A DNA stretch of 64,000 bases. Source: Pseudoalteromonas sp. 0303. Its GTDB lineage: Bacteria; Pseudomonadota; Gammaproteobacteria; Enterobacterales; Alteromonadaceae. This document shows positions 1-9,630 of this stretch, piece after piece. Every line of letters begins with the position of its first letter. Position 1 is the first letter of the stretch. The notes beneath the pieces were generated by a model that was not told the origin of the DNA, made no database searches, and saw only the letters and a list, made by a program, of their open reading frames with translations. The translations under genes and the position numbers were made by a program. Where the stretch lies: positions 82,663 to 146,662 of the forward strand of contig NZ_JABVXF010000009.1 in assembly GCF_013349995.1 (NCBI RefSeq), written 5' to 3'.

Positions 1-1568
1 TTTAACAAGGGTTTATAGGCTGCCACCAATAAGCGGTTTACAGGGTTTTTCTGCTCCGAAATAACTTTACCGCGAATAAAGTAGCCCATTAATACCGGCA
101 CCAGTGTAATCGCTAAACCAGCCGAAGCTGCCATCGCATAAGTCTTTGTGTAAGCCAGAGGCGAGAACATGCGTCCTTCTTGTGCTTCAAGAATAAACAC
201 AGGCATAAAGCTAACAGTGATGATCAATAAACTAAAGAATAACGCGGGCCCGACTTCTGCGGCTGAGTGCATCACTACTTGCCAACGGTTTTCATCGGTC
301 AGTGGGGTTTTCTCCATATGCTTATGCATATTTTCTATCATCACGATAGCACCATCTGTCATTGCACCAATAGCAATCGCTATCCCACCAAGCGACATGA
401 TATTAGCGTTTATACCTTGCCAATACATAACCACAAAAGCCGTTAAAATACCCATTGGCAACGTAATAATGGCTACGATCGATGAACGTATATGGAATAA
501 AAACACCACACACACTAAGGCCACGACGATTAACTCTTCAATTAACTTTGAGCTTAAGTTATCAAGCGCTTGGGTAATAAGGTTTGAGCGGTCGTACACA
601 GGGATGATTTCAACTCCCTCAGGTAGGCCTTTTTTGAGCGACTCTAGTTTTTCTTTTACTAGTTTGATGGTTGCTTCGGCATTTTCTCCAAAGCGCATCA
701 CTACCACCCCACCGGTTACTTCACCCTCGCCGTTTAGTTCGGCAATACCACGGCGCATTTGCGGCCCAAGTTTTATATCAGCCACATCACGTAATTGCAG
801 TGGCGTGCCATTGGCATTAGTACCCAGCGGAATGGCTTCTAAATCTGCGACACTTTTAATATAACCTGTGCTCGATACCATGTATTCGGCTTCAGCCATT
901 TCTACCACTGAGGCACCACGCTCTTGGTTACCTTGCTTAATTGCTGTTTGAATTAAACTTAGCGGAATACCATAAGCACGCAATTTATCTGGGTCGACAT
1001 TCACCTGATACTGCTTAACCATACCGCCTACAGACGCGACCTCTGATACGCCCGGCACCGTTTGCAGCTCAAACTTTAAAAACCAATCTTGCAAGCTTCG
1101 TAGCTGGCTAATATCGTGCTTACCGGTTTTATCCACCAGCGCATACAAGTAAATCCAACCCACCCCTGTTGCATCAGGGCCAAGTTCAGGCCTTGCTGAG
1201 TCAGGTAAGCGAGCACTTACTTGACTCAAATACTCTTGCACCCGACTACGAGCCCAATAAAGGTCGGTGTCTTCATTAAAAATAACGTATACATAAGAGT
1301 CACCAAAAAACGAAAAGCCCCTTACCGTTTCAGCTCCCGGCACCGACAACATGGCTGTAGTGATAGGAAACGTTACTTGGTCTTGCACCACTTGAGGCGC
1401 TTGTCCTGGGTAAGACGTTTTTACAATAACCTGTACATCAGATAAGTCAGGCAAGGCATCAACTGGGGTATTCTTTAAAGAAAAAACCCCAAAGCCCGCC
1501 AACATTAAAGACAGCAGTAATACAAAGAAGCGATTACCGACTGACCAACGGATCACGGCAGCTATCAT
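1..1568 (-). CDS. cusA: CusA/CzcA-type heavy-metal RND efflux pump, N-terminal half (cut by window edge)
   Basis: Inner-membrane proton/metal antiporter subunit of a tripartite copper/silver-type efflux pump. About 522 N-terminal codons are present out of the roughly 1040 usual for the family; the rest lies before base 1. The reading starts [10 protein letters not shown], followed by the first membrane helix and then a long periplasmic porter region. Near residue 400 the transmembrane motif [13 protein letters not shown] carries the Asp that relays protons in HME-RND pumps. The ATG at 1566-1568 overlaps the stop of the upstream cusB gene (ATGA), so the two are translationally coupled. The methionine ladder that separates Cu/Ag pumps from Zn/Co pumps is mostly outside the window; the copper/silver call rests on the neighbours. 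Confidence 0.93.
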   Translation of the reverse strand, partial: MIAAVIRWSVGNRFFVLLLSLMLAGFGVFSLKNTPVDALPDLSDVQVIVKTSYPGQAPQVVQDQVTFPITTAMLSVPGAETVRGFSFFGDSYVYVIFNEDTDLYWARSRVQEYLSQVSARLPDSARPELGPDATGVGWIYLYALVDKTGKHDISQLRSLQDWFLKFELQTVPGVSEVASVGGMVKQYQVNVDPDKLRAYGIPLSLIQTAIKQGNQERGASVVEMAEAEYMVSSTGYIKSVADLEAIPLGTNANGTPLQLRDVADIKLGPQMRRGIAELNGEGEVTGGVVVMRFGENAEATIKLVKEKLESLKKGLPEGVEIIPVYDRSNLITQALDNLSSKLIEELIVVALVCVVFLFHIRSSIVAIITLPMGILTAFVVMYWQGINANIMSLGGIAIAIGAMTDGAIVMIENMHKHMEKTPLTDENRWQVVMHSAAEVGPALFFSLLIITVSFMPVFILEAQEGRMFSPLAYTKTYAMAASAGLAITLVPVLMGYFIRGKVISEQKNPVNRLLVAAYKPLL

Positions 1569-3022
1569 TGCATTTCTCCTTGCATAGGGTGGCTCATGGT
1601 CATGATGTCAAAAATCACAAACTCACCGTCTACCAACTTAAAGGTAAAATGCACTTCATCATCGCTTTGTAAACTAGACATATCGATACGCGGCGAAAAA
1701 TGAAACTCCATGGTTGCAGCCTCGCGTCCCCACTTAGGGATAGCCTCACGACTGATCACAGCAGTGCGAGCTTCGCGGTCAATACTGTTGATCACGCCAT
1801 TCACCATTGCGCTCTCACTATCCGGTTCTTGCATACGCATAAAGTCAGAACTCTTACTTGATTCGGAATCTATTAAGAACTGCGCTGAAACCACTACGTT
1901 ATCGTCTTTCAATAAGCCTGATAAAATTTCGACATCATGATTATCACTACGGCCTAGCGTCACAATCACTGATTTAAAGCGACCTTCACCTAAATCAATC
2001 ACGACACGGTCTTGGCTACCTGTGCGGATCACCGCTTCTTTGGCTATCACTAATTGCGGCTCAGTTGGCTTCGTAGTAATGCTCACTTCAGCAAACATAT
2101 TCGGTTTTAAGAAGCCATCTTGGTTAGCAAAGCGTAAACGCACGCGCAGGGTACGGTTTTTCTCATCAAGGGTTGGGTAAATATAATCGACCTTGCCTTG
2201 CCAGCGTTTGCCCGGTAAGTAATCTAAGCTCATAGTAACTGGCAAGCCTTTATGAATAAGCCCTGCTTGACGCTCAAAAACTTCAGCCTCAACCCACACT
2301 TCTTCTAGGTGAGCAATACTCATCATGGTTGTGCCCGGTTTCACAAAGAAACCTTCGCGGATATTTAACTCATCCAATACGCCACTTTGCTTGGCATAAA
2401 AGGTAATGTTTTGTCTGACCTTTTGGCTTTGCTCTAATCGCGCAATAAAATCGTCAGAAACATTCAGTGAGGCTAAGCGTGCTTTTGCTGCACGTATTAG
2501 CACCGCATTATTACGTTTAAGGGCAAGCAATAGCTCTTCTTGTGCATTCACTAGCTGTGGAGAATACAAGGTATAAAGTGGCTCGCCTTGCTTAACTTGG
2601 TCACCAGCGGCTTTTACATATAAGGTTTCTATCCAACCTTCGACACGAGGGTGAATGTGCACGAGTTGGTCTTGGTCGTATTGCACATAACCAACCGTAT
2701 CAACCGTCGTTTGTAATGATTTAAAGCGAACGGGCGCTGTTCTTACCCCTAAGTTATTAACGACTGCTGGTGAGATTCTCACAGTACCAGGGCTGTCTTC
2801 AGCGCTACTTTGATCCTCATAAACGGGGACTAATTCCATACCCATTGGTGATAAACCCGGTTCATCACGGCGGTAATTACTGTCCATAGGCGCCACCCAA
2901 TATAGCGGCTTTTTCTCCGCGCTTGGCATAGCTTCATGATCTGGCTCAGCTAGTTTATTTACAGCCGTTGCCAATGCCGCACCTACCGCCAAGGCGATAA
3001 CTAATTTCACTGTATTATTCAT
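1565..3022 (-). CDS. cusB: CusB-like RND periplasmic adaptor with C-terminal CusF-like domain
   Basis: Membrane-fusion protein linking the CusA pump to the outer-membrane channel. I chose the ATG at 3022 because AAGGAGC lies just upstream; the frame stays open 9 codons further, inside the preceding gene. An N-terminal anchor or signal helix is followed by a heavy-metal-binding segment ([22 protein letters not shown]) in which the usual Cys residues are missing. Next come the lipoyl/alpha-hairpin and beta-barrel regions. The last 80 or so residues (from [10 protein letters not shown]) resemble the small copper chaperone CusF, so chaperone and adaptor appear fused. Compared with E. coli CusF as I remember it, only the Met of the ATM motif is kept. 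The gene overlaps the TolC-like gene upstream and cusA downstream. Confidence 0.92.
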   Translation of the reverse strand: MNNTVKLVIALAVGAALATAVNKLAEPDHEAMPSAEKKPLYWVAPMDSNYRRDEPGLSPMGMELVPVYEDQSSAEDSPGTVRISPAVVNNLGVRTAPVRFKSLQTTVDTVGYVQYDQDQLVHIHPRVEGWIETLYVKAAGDQVKQGEPLYTLYSPQLVNAQEELLLALKRNNAVLIRAAKARLASLNVSDDFIARLEQSQKVRQNITFYAKQSGVLDELNIREGFFVKPGTTMMSIAHLEEVWVEAEVFERQAGLIHKGLPVTMSLDYLPGKRWQGKVDYIYPTLDEKNRTLRVRLRFANQDGFLKPNMFAEVSITTKPTEPQLVIAKEAVIRTGSQDRVVIDLGEGRFKSVIVTLGRSDNHDVEILSGLLKDDNVVVSAQFLIDSESSKSSDFMRMQEPDSESAMVNGVINSIDREARTAVISREAIPKWGREAATMEFHFSPRIDMSSLQSDDEVHFTFKLVDGEFVIFDIMTMSHPMQGEMQ

Positions 3023-4337
3023 TGATAGCTCCTTGGCTTTGTGCTGCATTTATTTGGTTATCTTTTGCTGCTGCGTAATAGTTAAGGCGAGCGAGGGTAA
3101 TTTGTTTGTCTATTTCGATATTCAATGCATCAATTTTTGCGTTAAGTTCGCTGATGCGTGCACGCATCACTTCTGAAAAGTCACCATCATCGTTGGTGTA
3201 AGCATTTAAAGTCGCTTCGGCTTGCTCCGCCATTTGCGGTAAAAGCTGCTGTTGATATAGCGCTTTGCGCTGAGCAAGTCGGCTTAGTTGGCTAAGCTCT
3301 TTAAAATACTGACCTTGCAGTTTTTGTAGGGTAATAAGTTTGTTGGTTTTTACCGCCTCGGCATTAGCTATTGCCGCATTGACTTGTTGATCTTGACGAT
3401 TATCAGTAAACAGCGGTAAATCAACACTTACTCCTATAGAGAATAAGTCAGCGCGAGAGTCACCCATCGGGGTATCATCACGATAGCCATAGCCTAGGTT
3501 CATACCAAATTGCGGCTTATACGCCTCTTTAACCACTTGCACTTGGGTGTTTTTGGCACGCATAGCATGATCAATAGCGATAATTGCCGGGTGATTCATG
3601 AGCACTTCAGTCACCCCCGATGGCGCAAGCTCTTGATAGGGCATTAGTGCAGCCACCTTGGTATTTTCATCGCTCACTGCACCGTTTAGCATTTCAATAG
3701 GTAGCCATTGAGCTAGTCGCTTTTTGGCACTATCAAACTGTTGCTCTAACATCACCAGTTTATCTTCAAGACGAGTCAGCTCTAGCTGGGCGCGAATAAT
3801 ATCCTGCTGGCGAGTCGCACCAAGTGTATTGGCATAGCTTGCCTCTGTAATATCAATAAGCTGATTAAATAAGGCTTTATCTTGGCTGATCAGTTGAATG
3901 CTTTTTTGCGCGCGATAGGCATTTAGCCATGCTTCGCTAACAATGGCTTTAACCTGTGCTTGGCGGTCTGCTCTAAGCCAAGGGTATTGTTCAGCCGATT
4001 GTTTTAAAGCTTGTTGCTGTAAGGCAAGACTATCACCTCGGCTAAATTGTTGTGACAAGCCCACTTTGAATTGCGTCATACCCTCTTGGTCAAAGGCAAA
4101 GCCATCGGTTGGTAAGTTCATGAGTCCAACGGTTAACACTGGATCTGGCAAGGTACCTGCCGCAATGCTTTGCGCTTCTATCGCCTGTTGCTGGTATTTA
4201 TTTGCCTGTAACCAAGGCTCGTGAGTCAATGCATAATCAATTACCTGATTGAGCGCCAATGGCTCTGCTTTCACTAAACTTGAGGTTATCAATACTGCGC
4301 CTAGAGAAAGCGCCTTAATCAATTTGCTGTGAATCAT
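3015..4337 (-). CDS. TolC-family outer-membrane efflux channel (CusC position)
   Basis: Outer-membrane channel component, first gene of the efflux operon. The N-terminus has a signal peptide ending near SSLVKAEP. The remainder is alpha-helical with the duplicated TolC-like pattern, including QQFSRGDSLALQQQALK and the typical C-terminal segment with AEATLNAYTNDDGDF. Its length of about 440 residues fits the OEP family. The ATG at 4337 is preferred over the one four codons earlier because GGAG sits 7-8 bases before it. Its last bases contain the ribosome-binding site and start of cusB. It is the TolC partner of the adjacent CusBA pump by position; substrate specificity is inferred from the operon. 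Confidence 0.9.
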   Translation of the reverse strand: MIHSKLIKALSLGAVLITSSLVKAEPLALNQVIDYALTHEPWLQANKYQQQAIEAQSIAAGTLPDPVLTVGLMNLPTDGFAFDQEGMTQFKVGLSQQFSRGDSLALQQQALKQSAEQYPWLRADRQAQVKAIVSEAWLNAYRAQKSIQLISQDKALFNQLIDITEASYANTLGATRQQDIIRAQLELTRLEDKLVMLEQQFDSAKKRLAQWLPIEMLNGAVSDENTKVAALMPYQELAPSGVTEVLMNHPAIIAIDHAMRAKNTQVQVVKEAYKPQFGMNLGYGYRDDTPMGDSRADLFSIGVSVDLPLFTDNRQDQQVNAAIANAEAVKTNKLITLQKLQGQYFKELSQLSRLAQRKALYQQQLLPQMAEQAEATLNAYTNDDGDFSEVMRARISELNAKIDALNIEIDKQITLARLNYYAAAKDNQINAAQSQGAINE

Positions 4338-4441
4338 CACATGCTCCAAAAATCTTAAAAATGGTTAAAAAACAATAGATTTTGGTTGCAGAATAAGGAT
4401 TATTTCAGCGTTTTACTGAATTTTAGACAGACCTATCCTGC

Positions 4442-4801
4442 TTAAGCAGTAATAGGTGGACGATATAAAGAACTTGCGTGGAAACTAAGCTGGCTGGCGC
4501 CTAACACGGTGACTTTTTCTGATTGCTTAATTGATTTAACAACTAAATCATTTAGCGGCAGGAGTGAGTGAGCTGTACAGGCATTGAACGGACACGCACA
4601 ATCGCTGTTATCCATTACGTCTTCATGGCAACAATCCATATCACTCATGTCGTTGTCAGCATTCATATTAGCATGATGATCCATTTGCATGCTGGCATGT
4701 GGCATATCACACACCATAGCAACAGACGCAACTGACTGACCCACAAAAGTGAGCAGTATCATAGCTATCAATAAGTAGCTTGAAAGTCGCGTCATCATCA
4801 T
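4442..4801 (-). CDS. Small exported Met/His/Cys-rich metal-binding protein (CopL-like)
   Basis: A 119-residue protein with an N-terminal signal or anchor helix (about residues 3-26). A Met/His/Asp-rich stretch with MQMDHHANM and MSDMDCCHEDVM and three further Cys follow. The composition is that of exported copper-binding proteins such as CopL. It lies about 100 bases upstream of the TolC-CusB-CusA operon in the same direction, and could be its first gene or a separate unit. Three consecutive ATG codons begin the frame; AAGGT lies just before them, so the second or third may be used. The role is probably periplasmic copper binding or copper-responsive regulation. This is inferred from composition and neighbours, as no catalytic domain is visible. 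Confidence 0.65.
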   Translation of the reverse strand: MMMTRLSSYLLIAMILLTFVGQSVASVAMVCDMPHASMQMDHHANMNADNDMSDMDCCHEDVMDNSDCACPFNACTAHSLLPLNDLVVKSIKQSEKVTVLGASQLSFHASSLYRPPITA

Positions 4802-4838
4802 ACCTTAAAAATTAATTGCCCAAATTGTAGCCCGAAAT

Positions 4839-5453
4839 TTACGCGCTCGACAAGGGTTTATCTATTTTTATGCTACTGCTGGCAGCAATAGCAAACAGGC
4901 AATAACCAGTAAAATACCAAAAACCATCACCTAATTCGGCATGCATTTTGATTAGCTCGCCCATTTGCCCATCGGCATTACCTGCTAAATAGGCCACGAT
5001 CAATGCAATCACAAACACATCGACCATGCTCCATTTACTTAGGCCCTGTATGAGTTGACCGAGCAAATGCTTAAATCTATTCGCAGGTAAAAAACAATAA
5101 AGCAATTGCATCAGGAGTTTTAAAGTGGGAATAACAATCGAGAACACTGCAACAAGCGCGGCAACAAGGTAGTTTTTGTTATTGGCTAGCTCATTCACGG
5201 TGCCCCAAATGCTGCGTGTTTTTTTGTAGGCATCTATTTCACCTTCAAGTTTATCAAGCCCCAACATGCTTGAAGCCATCATTAACACGCTACGGGTATT
5301 GCGATCGCCTTCATCCGCAATCATTTCAATACCTGTTTTGGCAAGCTTAGATTTATCGATTTTTCCTTCTAGGGTGAGCACAGGCTGGGTTACACCAGGA
5401 ATTAGTAACGCCAAGGCAATTAAAATAGCCAGTACTGGAAAAACAACACGCAT
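4839..5453 (-). CDS. PqiA-like (paraquat-inducible protein A family) membrane protein
   Basis: A 204-residue integral membrane protein. The N-terminal helix (MRVVFPVLAILIALALLIPG) is followed by a periplasmic stretch of about 70 residues, then three hydrophobic segments near 97-120, 138-160 and 172-195. The segment LSKWSMVDVFVIAL is characteristic of PqiA/YebS proteins, where the family motif is KWSM-DVF. E. coli PqiA has two such modules and works with the MCE protein PqiB in lipid transport between membranes. Here there is a single module and no MCE gene beside it, so the role is open. It stands alone between the metal-efflux locus and the EAL-HDOD gene. Confidence 0.8.
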   Translation of the reverse strand: MRVVFPVLAILIALALLIPGVTQPVLTLEGKIDKSKLAKTGIEMIADEGDRNTRSVLMMASSMLGLDKLEGEIDAYKKTRSIWGTVNELANNKNYLVAALVAVFSIVIPTLKLLMQLLYCFLPANRFKHLLGQLIQGLSKWSMVDVFVIALIVAYLAGNADGQMGELIKMHAELGDGFWYFTGYCLFAIAASSSIKIDKPLSSA

Positions 5454-5507
5454 TAGTTACAAACCTTTTTAATACTCAGAGCCCGCATAATAACGAACTC
5501 TGCGCTT

Positions 5508-6785
5508 TTAGTCTGTAACCGATGATAAGCTTGCGAACACTTCATCGGCATAAGCACGGGCATCGTACATAGCTTGAAAAACCACATCCATCTTTGACGC
5601 AGGGCGGATCATCATTAGCAGCTCATGAGCAGTTTGCCATTGCTCTTCTTCCATCGCCTTAACAAGTTGTAAGCTCGCACCTTGCATGCCATTAAAGTTT
5701 AACAATGCGCTCGAAAGCTCACTACCCAGTGAAAACTCTTTGGCAATGATATCAAGCTCCATATCTAAAATTGCATCTAAAACAGAGAGTAAGCCAACTA
5801 AATAACCTTGCTCAGCTAGGTCTTTACCACCAGGTTCAAGCATCAGCGCAATAAATTTAGCTCTTGTTAAGCCCAGTTTCGTTAGCTCTTGCGGTTTATC
5901 ATTGCCTAACTCGCTCAGCGCTAATACCCGTACAAATTGTCTAATCGCGTCTTCACCAAGGTAAATAACCGCTTGTGAAATCGAACGAATTGTTTGCTGA
6001 CTATTGCTGATCCGCGCATTAACTAATTTTAAAATGCGTGCTGTAAGGCCTATATCTTTAGCAACCCGTTGTTGAATTGCGTCAAAATTTAAATCTGTTT
6101 GCGCAGTACAGTTAAGTAATTCAAGCACGGCAACTTTTGATGGTTCAACATTACCAAAACTTAAAAGCTCTGGCTTGGCAAAAAAGTAGCCTTGAAACAG
6201 ATCGCAACCAGCCGCTTTTAGTTGCTTAAAATCTTCATAAGTTTCAATGCGCTCCACTATGATAGTGGTTTCTGGGAAGCTGCGTTTAAGCTTTTTGATC
6301 ATCATGTTGGTTTTGATAATCGGCTGCGTGACTTCAAGCTTAATAAAATCCATCAAAGGCAAAACATCTTGCCATTTATCTGTGCCATCGTAATCATCAA
6401 GCGCGAACAAATAGCCTTCTTGTTTTAATTGCTTAACGCGGTTTACTACTTTTGGAATACTAGTAGCCCGCTCCACTATTTCGATAACCGCACTGCGTGG
6501 TTGCAGCAACTTAGGAAAGTCATCCAAAATAGCGTCAGTCGATAGGTTGATAAACGCAGGTTGAAAACCCGTTAGCTTCTCGAGTCCCATCAACATTAAC
6601 GCGTTAAAAAACAGTCGCCCCGTTGCTTGGCCATCACTTGTGCCTACTGGAAAGACATTATCGCTCGATTCTCTATACAATAATTCGTAAGCATATAAAC
6701 TTCTATCAGCATTAAATATTGGCTGCCGGGCTATATACTGAGTCATGCTCTGACTTTTGTTACCTTCCATACTTAATTCTGACAT
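5508..6785 (-). CDS. EAL-HDOD signalling protein (YuxH/CdgJ type)
   Basis: A protein of about 425 residues with an N-terminal EAL-like domain (about 15-205) and a C-terminal HDOD domain (about 210-400). The EAL signature is replaced by YELLYR after the family-typical IARQPIFN. Other EAL-family stretches follow: INLSTDAIL, FALDDYD and FQGYFFAKP. The HDOD half contains AKDIGLTARILKLVNA and ISQAVIYLGEDAIRQFVRV. Related proteins in Vibrio (CdgJ) influence motility and c-di-GMP output; whether this one hydrolyses c-di-GMP is doubtful given the altered motif. The start at 6785 is chosen for GAGAAG upstream; the frame extends four codons to a GTG. It is monocistronic, divergent from the PhnA-type gene. 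Confidence 0.88.
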   Translation of the reverse strand: MSELSMEGNKSQSMTQYIARQPIFNADRSLYAYELLYRESSDNVFPVGTSDGQATGRLFFNALMLMGLEKLTGFQPAFINLSTDAILDDFPKLLQPRSAVIEIVERATSIPKVVNRVKQLKQEGYLFALDDYDGTDKWQDVLPLMDFIKLEVTQPIIKTNMMIKKLKRSFPETTIIVERIETYEDFKQLKAAGCDLFQGYFFAKPELLSFGNVEPSKVAVLELLNCTAQTDLNFDAIQQRVAKDIGLTARILKLVNARISNSQQTIRSISQAVIYLGEDAIRQFVRVLALSELGNDKPQELTKLGLTRAKFIALMLEPGGKDLAEQGYLVGLLSVLDAILDMELDIIAKEFSLGSELSSALLNFNGMQGASLQLVKAMEEEQWQTAHELLMMIRPASKMDVVFQAMYDARAYADEVFASLSSVTD

Positions 6786-6968
6786 TCTACTTCTCACTTA
6801 GATGTGGCTAACTCCACATTACTATTGTTGTAAGTATAGTGAAAGATGTTTGCCTTGCTAAATCATTATATTCATACCCCTACAATGACTAGGGATATTC
6901 CGCTTTGGACCTGCTTTTGCTATAATGCGCTCTGTTTTTCTTACCTTGTTAACTAAAAAGAGCCTCCT

Positions 6969-7535
6969 ATGAGCATTGAACAAGCCCTAATCGAACGCAG
7001 TAATAACCAATGTGAACTTTGTGCCGCTACAGATAACCTGTCTGTATACGAAGTGCCGCCTGTTACAGAGGCTCATTCTGATAAATGCATTTACGTTTGC
7101 CAAACTTGTAAAGATCAAATCGAAAACAATGCTGATTTGACTGCAAATCATTGGCACTGCTTGAATGACAGCATGTGGAGTCAAACTCCTGCTGTACAAG
7201 TTGTGGCTTATCGCATGTTAAAGCGCTTAGCTGCTGATAACGGCTGGGCACAAGATGCACTAGATATGATTTATCTTGAAGAAGACACGTTAAAATGGGC
7301 GCAAACAGCCCTAGCTGAAGATGACGATATTAAGCACATCGACAGTAATGGTGTTGTACTTCAAGCGGGTGACACTGTGACACTTATTAAAGATCTTGAT
7401 GTGAAAGGCAGCAGCCTTGTTGCCAAGCGTGGCACAGCAGTAAGAAACATTGGCTTAACGAGCAACCCAGAACATATTGAAGGCCGTGTTGATGGTCAAC
7501 GCATTGTTATTCTAACCAAATACGTGAAAAAATAA
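6969..7535 (+). CDS. PhnA-domain (YjdM-like) zinc-ribbon protein
   Basis: A 188-residue cytoplasmic protein. The N-terminal zinc ribbon has Cys15-x2-Cys18 and Cys44-x2-Cys47. The C-terminal PhnA domain runs from about 125 to the end, with GVVLQAGDTVTLIKDLDVKG and the ending RIVILTKYVKK. The E. coli homologue was named phnA for its location near phosphonate genes but is not required for phosphonate use, and the biochemical role is unsettled. GAGCC lies a few bases before the ATG. A factor-independent terminator follows 40 bases after the stop, so it appears to be a single-gene unit. Confidence 0.88.
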   Translation: MSIEQALIERSNNQCELCAATDNLSVYEVPPVTEAHSDKCIYVCQTCKDQIENNADLTANHWHCLNDSMWSQTPAVQVVAYRMLKRLAADNGWAQDALDMIYLEEDTLKWAQTALAEDDDIKHIDSNGVVLQAGDTVTLIKDLDVKGSSLVAKRGTAVRNIGLTSNPEHIEGRVDGQRIVILTKYVKK

Positions 7536-7576
7536 CGAGCACTAAATTTGCTTTTTAAAGCGAATCCGTAATTAAG

Positions 7577-7602
7577 AAAATGGGCCTAGTGCCCATTTTT
7601 TG
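7577..7602 (+). terminator. Rho-independent terminator after the PhnA-type gene
   Basis: The stem AAAATGGGC/GCCCATTTT has a five-base loop and runs into six T residues. It ends the transcript of the gene stopping at 7535. Confidence 0.85.
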
Positions 7603-7685
7603 TTAATTAAGCTATGATTAAGTCAGCGAACTTTATGCTTATTCAATTACAAAGACGCATAACCCTAAAACGCAAGGAAACAATC

Positions 7686-8495
7686 ATGGCTTCGGATACC
7701 ATCTCATCTTTCAAACGCGCTTCTCTATGCAGTTTAATGATCTTAGGGAGCAGCTTAGTATTAACAGGTTGTGGTGAAGACTCTGCCGCACCACAAGCTG
7801 AGCAATCAACAATGAAAACCCTCAATACTCAGGTTATTTATTTAGACCGCAGCATGCTGCCACCGGGTTCAGTATTAAAAGTACAACTTGCTGATGTATC
7901 AAAAATGGATGCCAAAGCAGAGGTTATCAGCGAACAAGAAATTGAATTAAATGGTGCACCACCATACAACGTGGCACTTGAGTATGACGAAAGCAAAATT
8001 GCTGACCGTCACCGCTACAGCGTGAGTGCACGCATTGAGAATCAAGGTAAATTACTTTACATCAGCACCACTCATAATAATCCATTTGCCGAAGATGCCT
8101 CTGGTGATGTGTACAAGGTGACAGTGACAAAAGTATCAGCGAAAAAGCCAGACGTGACATTGACCAATACGTATTGGAAAGCAGTTACAATCAGCGGTGA
8201 GGCTATCACCGTTGAAAATAAAGAACCTTTCGTACAGTTTAAAGACGATGGTTCAACCAATGGTCACTTAGGATGTAATAACTTCTCAGGTAGTTACGAG
8301 GTTAACGAGCAGACGCTTACATTCAACCCATTAGCAAGCACCAAAAAAATGTGTGTATCACAAATGGATATTGAAGCGGCCATGTCTGCAGCGCTTGCGG
8401 CAACAGCTAAGTACTCTATCAATGGTGAACAGTTAACCTTGTTAGATGATAGTGACGAACCACTTGCGACCTTCGCAGCGACTTATATGAATTAA
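7686..8495 (+). CDS. Lipoprotein with YbaY-type domain fused to a META/HslJ domain
   Basis: A 269-residue outer-membrane-type lipoprotein. The start at 7686 is chosen because AAGGAAAC lies 5-6 bases upstream and the signal peptide begins there; the frame is open for 24 codons further. The lipobox LTGC gives a lipidated Cys near residue 28. Residues 45-155 match the YbaY family (VIYLDRSMLPPGSVLKVQL, then a beta-sandwich). Residues 160-269 form a META domain (NTYWKAVTISG, GHLGCNNFSGSY, KKMCVSQMDIE), as in the heat-shock lipoprotein HslJ. META proteins are associated with novobiocin tolerance in E. coli. Having both domains in one chain is notable. A strong bidirectional terminator follows. Confidence 0.85.
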   Translation: MASDTISSFKRASLCSLMILGSSLVLTGCGEDSAAPQAEQSTMKTLNTQVIYLDRSMLPPGSVLKVQLADVSKMDAKAEVISEQEIELNGAPPYNVALEYDESKIADRHRYSVSARIENQGKLLYISTTHNNPFAEDASGDVYKVTVTKVSAKKPDVTLTNTYWKAVTISGEAITVENKEPFVQFKDDGSTNGHLGCNNFSGSYEVNEQTLTFNPLASTKKMCVSQMDIEAAMSAALAATAKYSINGEQLTLLDDSDEPLATFAATYMN

Positions 8496-8507
8496 CACCA
8501 GTTAAAT

Positions 8508-8537
8508 AAAAAACGCCCAGCAATTGCTGGGCGTTTT
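8508..8537. terminator. Bidirectional terminator between the META lipoprotein and rlmJ
   Basis: A perfect stem AACGCCCAGCA/TGCTGGGCGTT is flanked by A and T runs. It can serve both converging genes, which stop at 8495 and 8551. Confidence 0.9.
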
Positions 8538-8550
8538 TGTATTGCAGAAA

Positions 8551-9390
8551 TTATTCTTCAACTAACTGTTCACTGCGATAAAAACCACTGCTATCGCTTA
8601 GTAATGAAACAAGCTCTGGTAATACCGCATCCATTGTTTGCTTTAGTTTCCATGGCGGATTGATCACTATCATACCCGATGCTGTCATACCGTGAACGTC
8701 GGTGTCTGCCTCTGTTGCAAGCTCGAAAAGCTGAATGTTACGCATACCCGATGCGATTAAACCCGCTTCCATTCTGTCAATTCGCTCACGATCTACAACC
8801 GGATACCAAATCATGTACGTTCCAGTTGCAAAGCGTTTATGCGCCTTAACAAGAGTATTAACAACCGTATCGTAATCGTTTTTAATTTCGTATGGAGGGT
8901 CAATAAGCACACAAGCTCGACGTGATGCTGGTGGTAATAAACCAATTAAGCCTTGAAAGCCGTTTTCACCACGTACGCGAATAGAACGCTTACCTTTCAC
9001 GTTGTCTTGCAGTAACTCTAAGTCACGTGGATGCAACTCAAAGAACCAACCGTTATCTTGGCGACGTAAAAAGTGCTCTGCAATTTTTGGCGAACCGGGG
9101 TAAAAGTCTAAATTACCATTTGAGTTAAATGATTTAATCAGCTCAATGTACTCATTAAGTGCATTGTGTTCACTGTTATGCTGCCAAAGCTTAGCAATCC
9201 CATCTAAATACTCTTGTGTTTTTTGTGCATCACTGCCTGCAAGTTCAAAAAAGCCAGCACCTGAGTGGGTGTCCACATAATCAAGCGGTTTGTCTTTAAT
9301 TGTTTGGTATTTAAGAACTTCAGCTAGAACAAGGTGTTTTAGCACATCAGCAGGGTTGCCTGCATGAAAAGAGTGTCGATAACTAAGCAT
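8551..9390 (-). CDS. rlmJ: 23S rRNA (adenine-2030-N6)-methyltransferase RlmJ
   Basis: A 279-residue S-adenosylmethionine-dependent enzyme that methylates N6 of A2030 in 23S rRNA. The start at 9390 gives the family-typical N-terminus MLSYRHSFHAGNPADVLKH; the longer frame upstream is not conserved-looking. Visible motifs are DTHSGAGFFEL for SAM binding, the catalytic DPPYE near residue 180, and the C-terminal INPPWKLK. Length is normal, as E. coli RlmJ has 280 residues. The gene is divergent from the zapA locus and shares a terminator with the META lipoprotein on its 3' side. Confidence 0.95.
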   Translation of the reverse strand: MLSYRHSFHAGNPADVLKHLVLAEVLKYQTIKDKPLDYVDTHSGAGFFELAGSDAQKTQEYLDGIAKLWQHNSEHNALNEYIELIKSFNSNGNLDFYPGSPKIAEHFLRRQDNGWFFELHPRDLELLQDNVKGKRSIRVRGENGFQGLIGLLPPASRRACVLIDPPYEIKNDYDTVVNTLVKAHKRFATGTYMIWYPVVDRERIDRMEAGLIASGMRNIQLFELATEADTDVHGMTASGMIVINPPWKLKQTMDAVLPELVSLLSDSSGFYRSEQLVEE

Positions 9391-9630
9391 ATTTATAAAT
9401 CGCCAAATGCAAATCTGCATTAAAAATGAATAGCCATATTGTACATGATAAACAGAAAATGATCCTAGCATCTGGCGCTTTGGTGAATCATAAATGAATA
9501 AAAAAGCCGCTACGCTGAATTACACCTTAATAATAAATAAAAATCCTCTAAAACGGCCGTAAATGCTGGCATATCAAGACACTTTCCTTTACATTTGCAT
9601 GACAATAATCACAGTTTTATGAGCGCATTT

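Noticed and set aside
169..864. A 231-codon + strand open frame
   Set aside because: It lies wholly antisense to cusA, whose reading shows RND motifs; the + frame has no ribosome-binding site and no protein-like motif.
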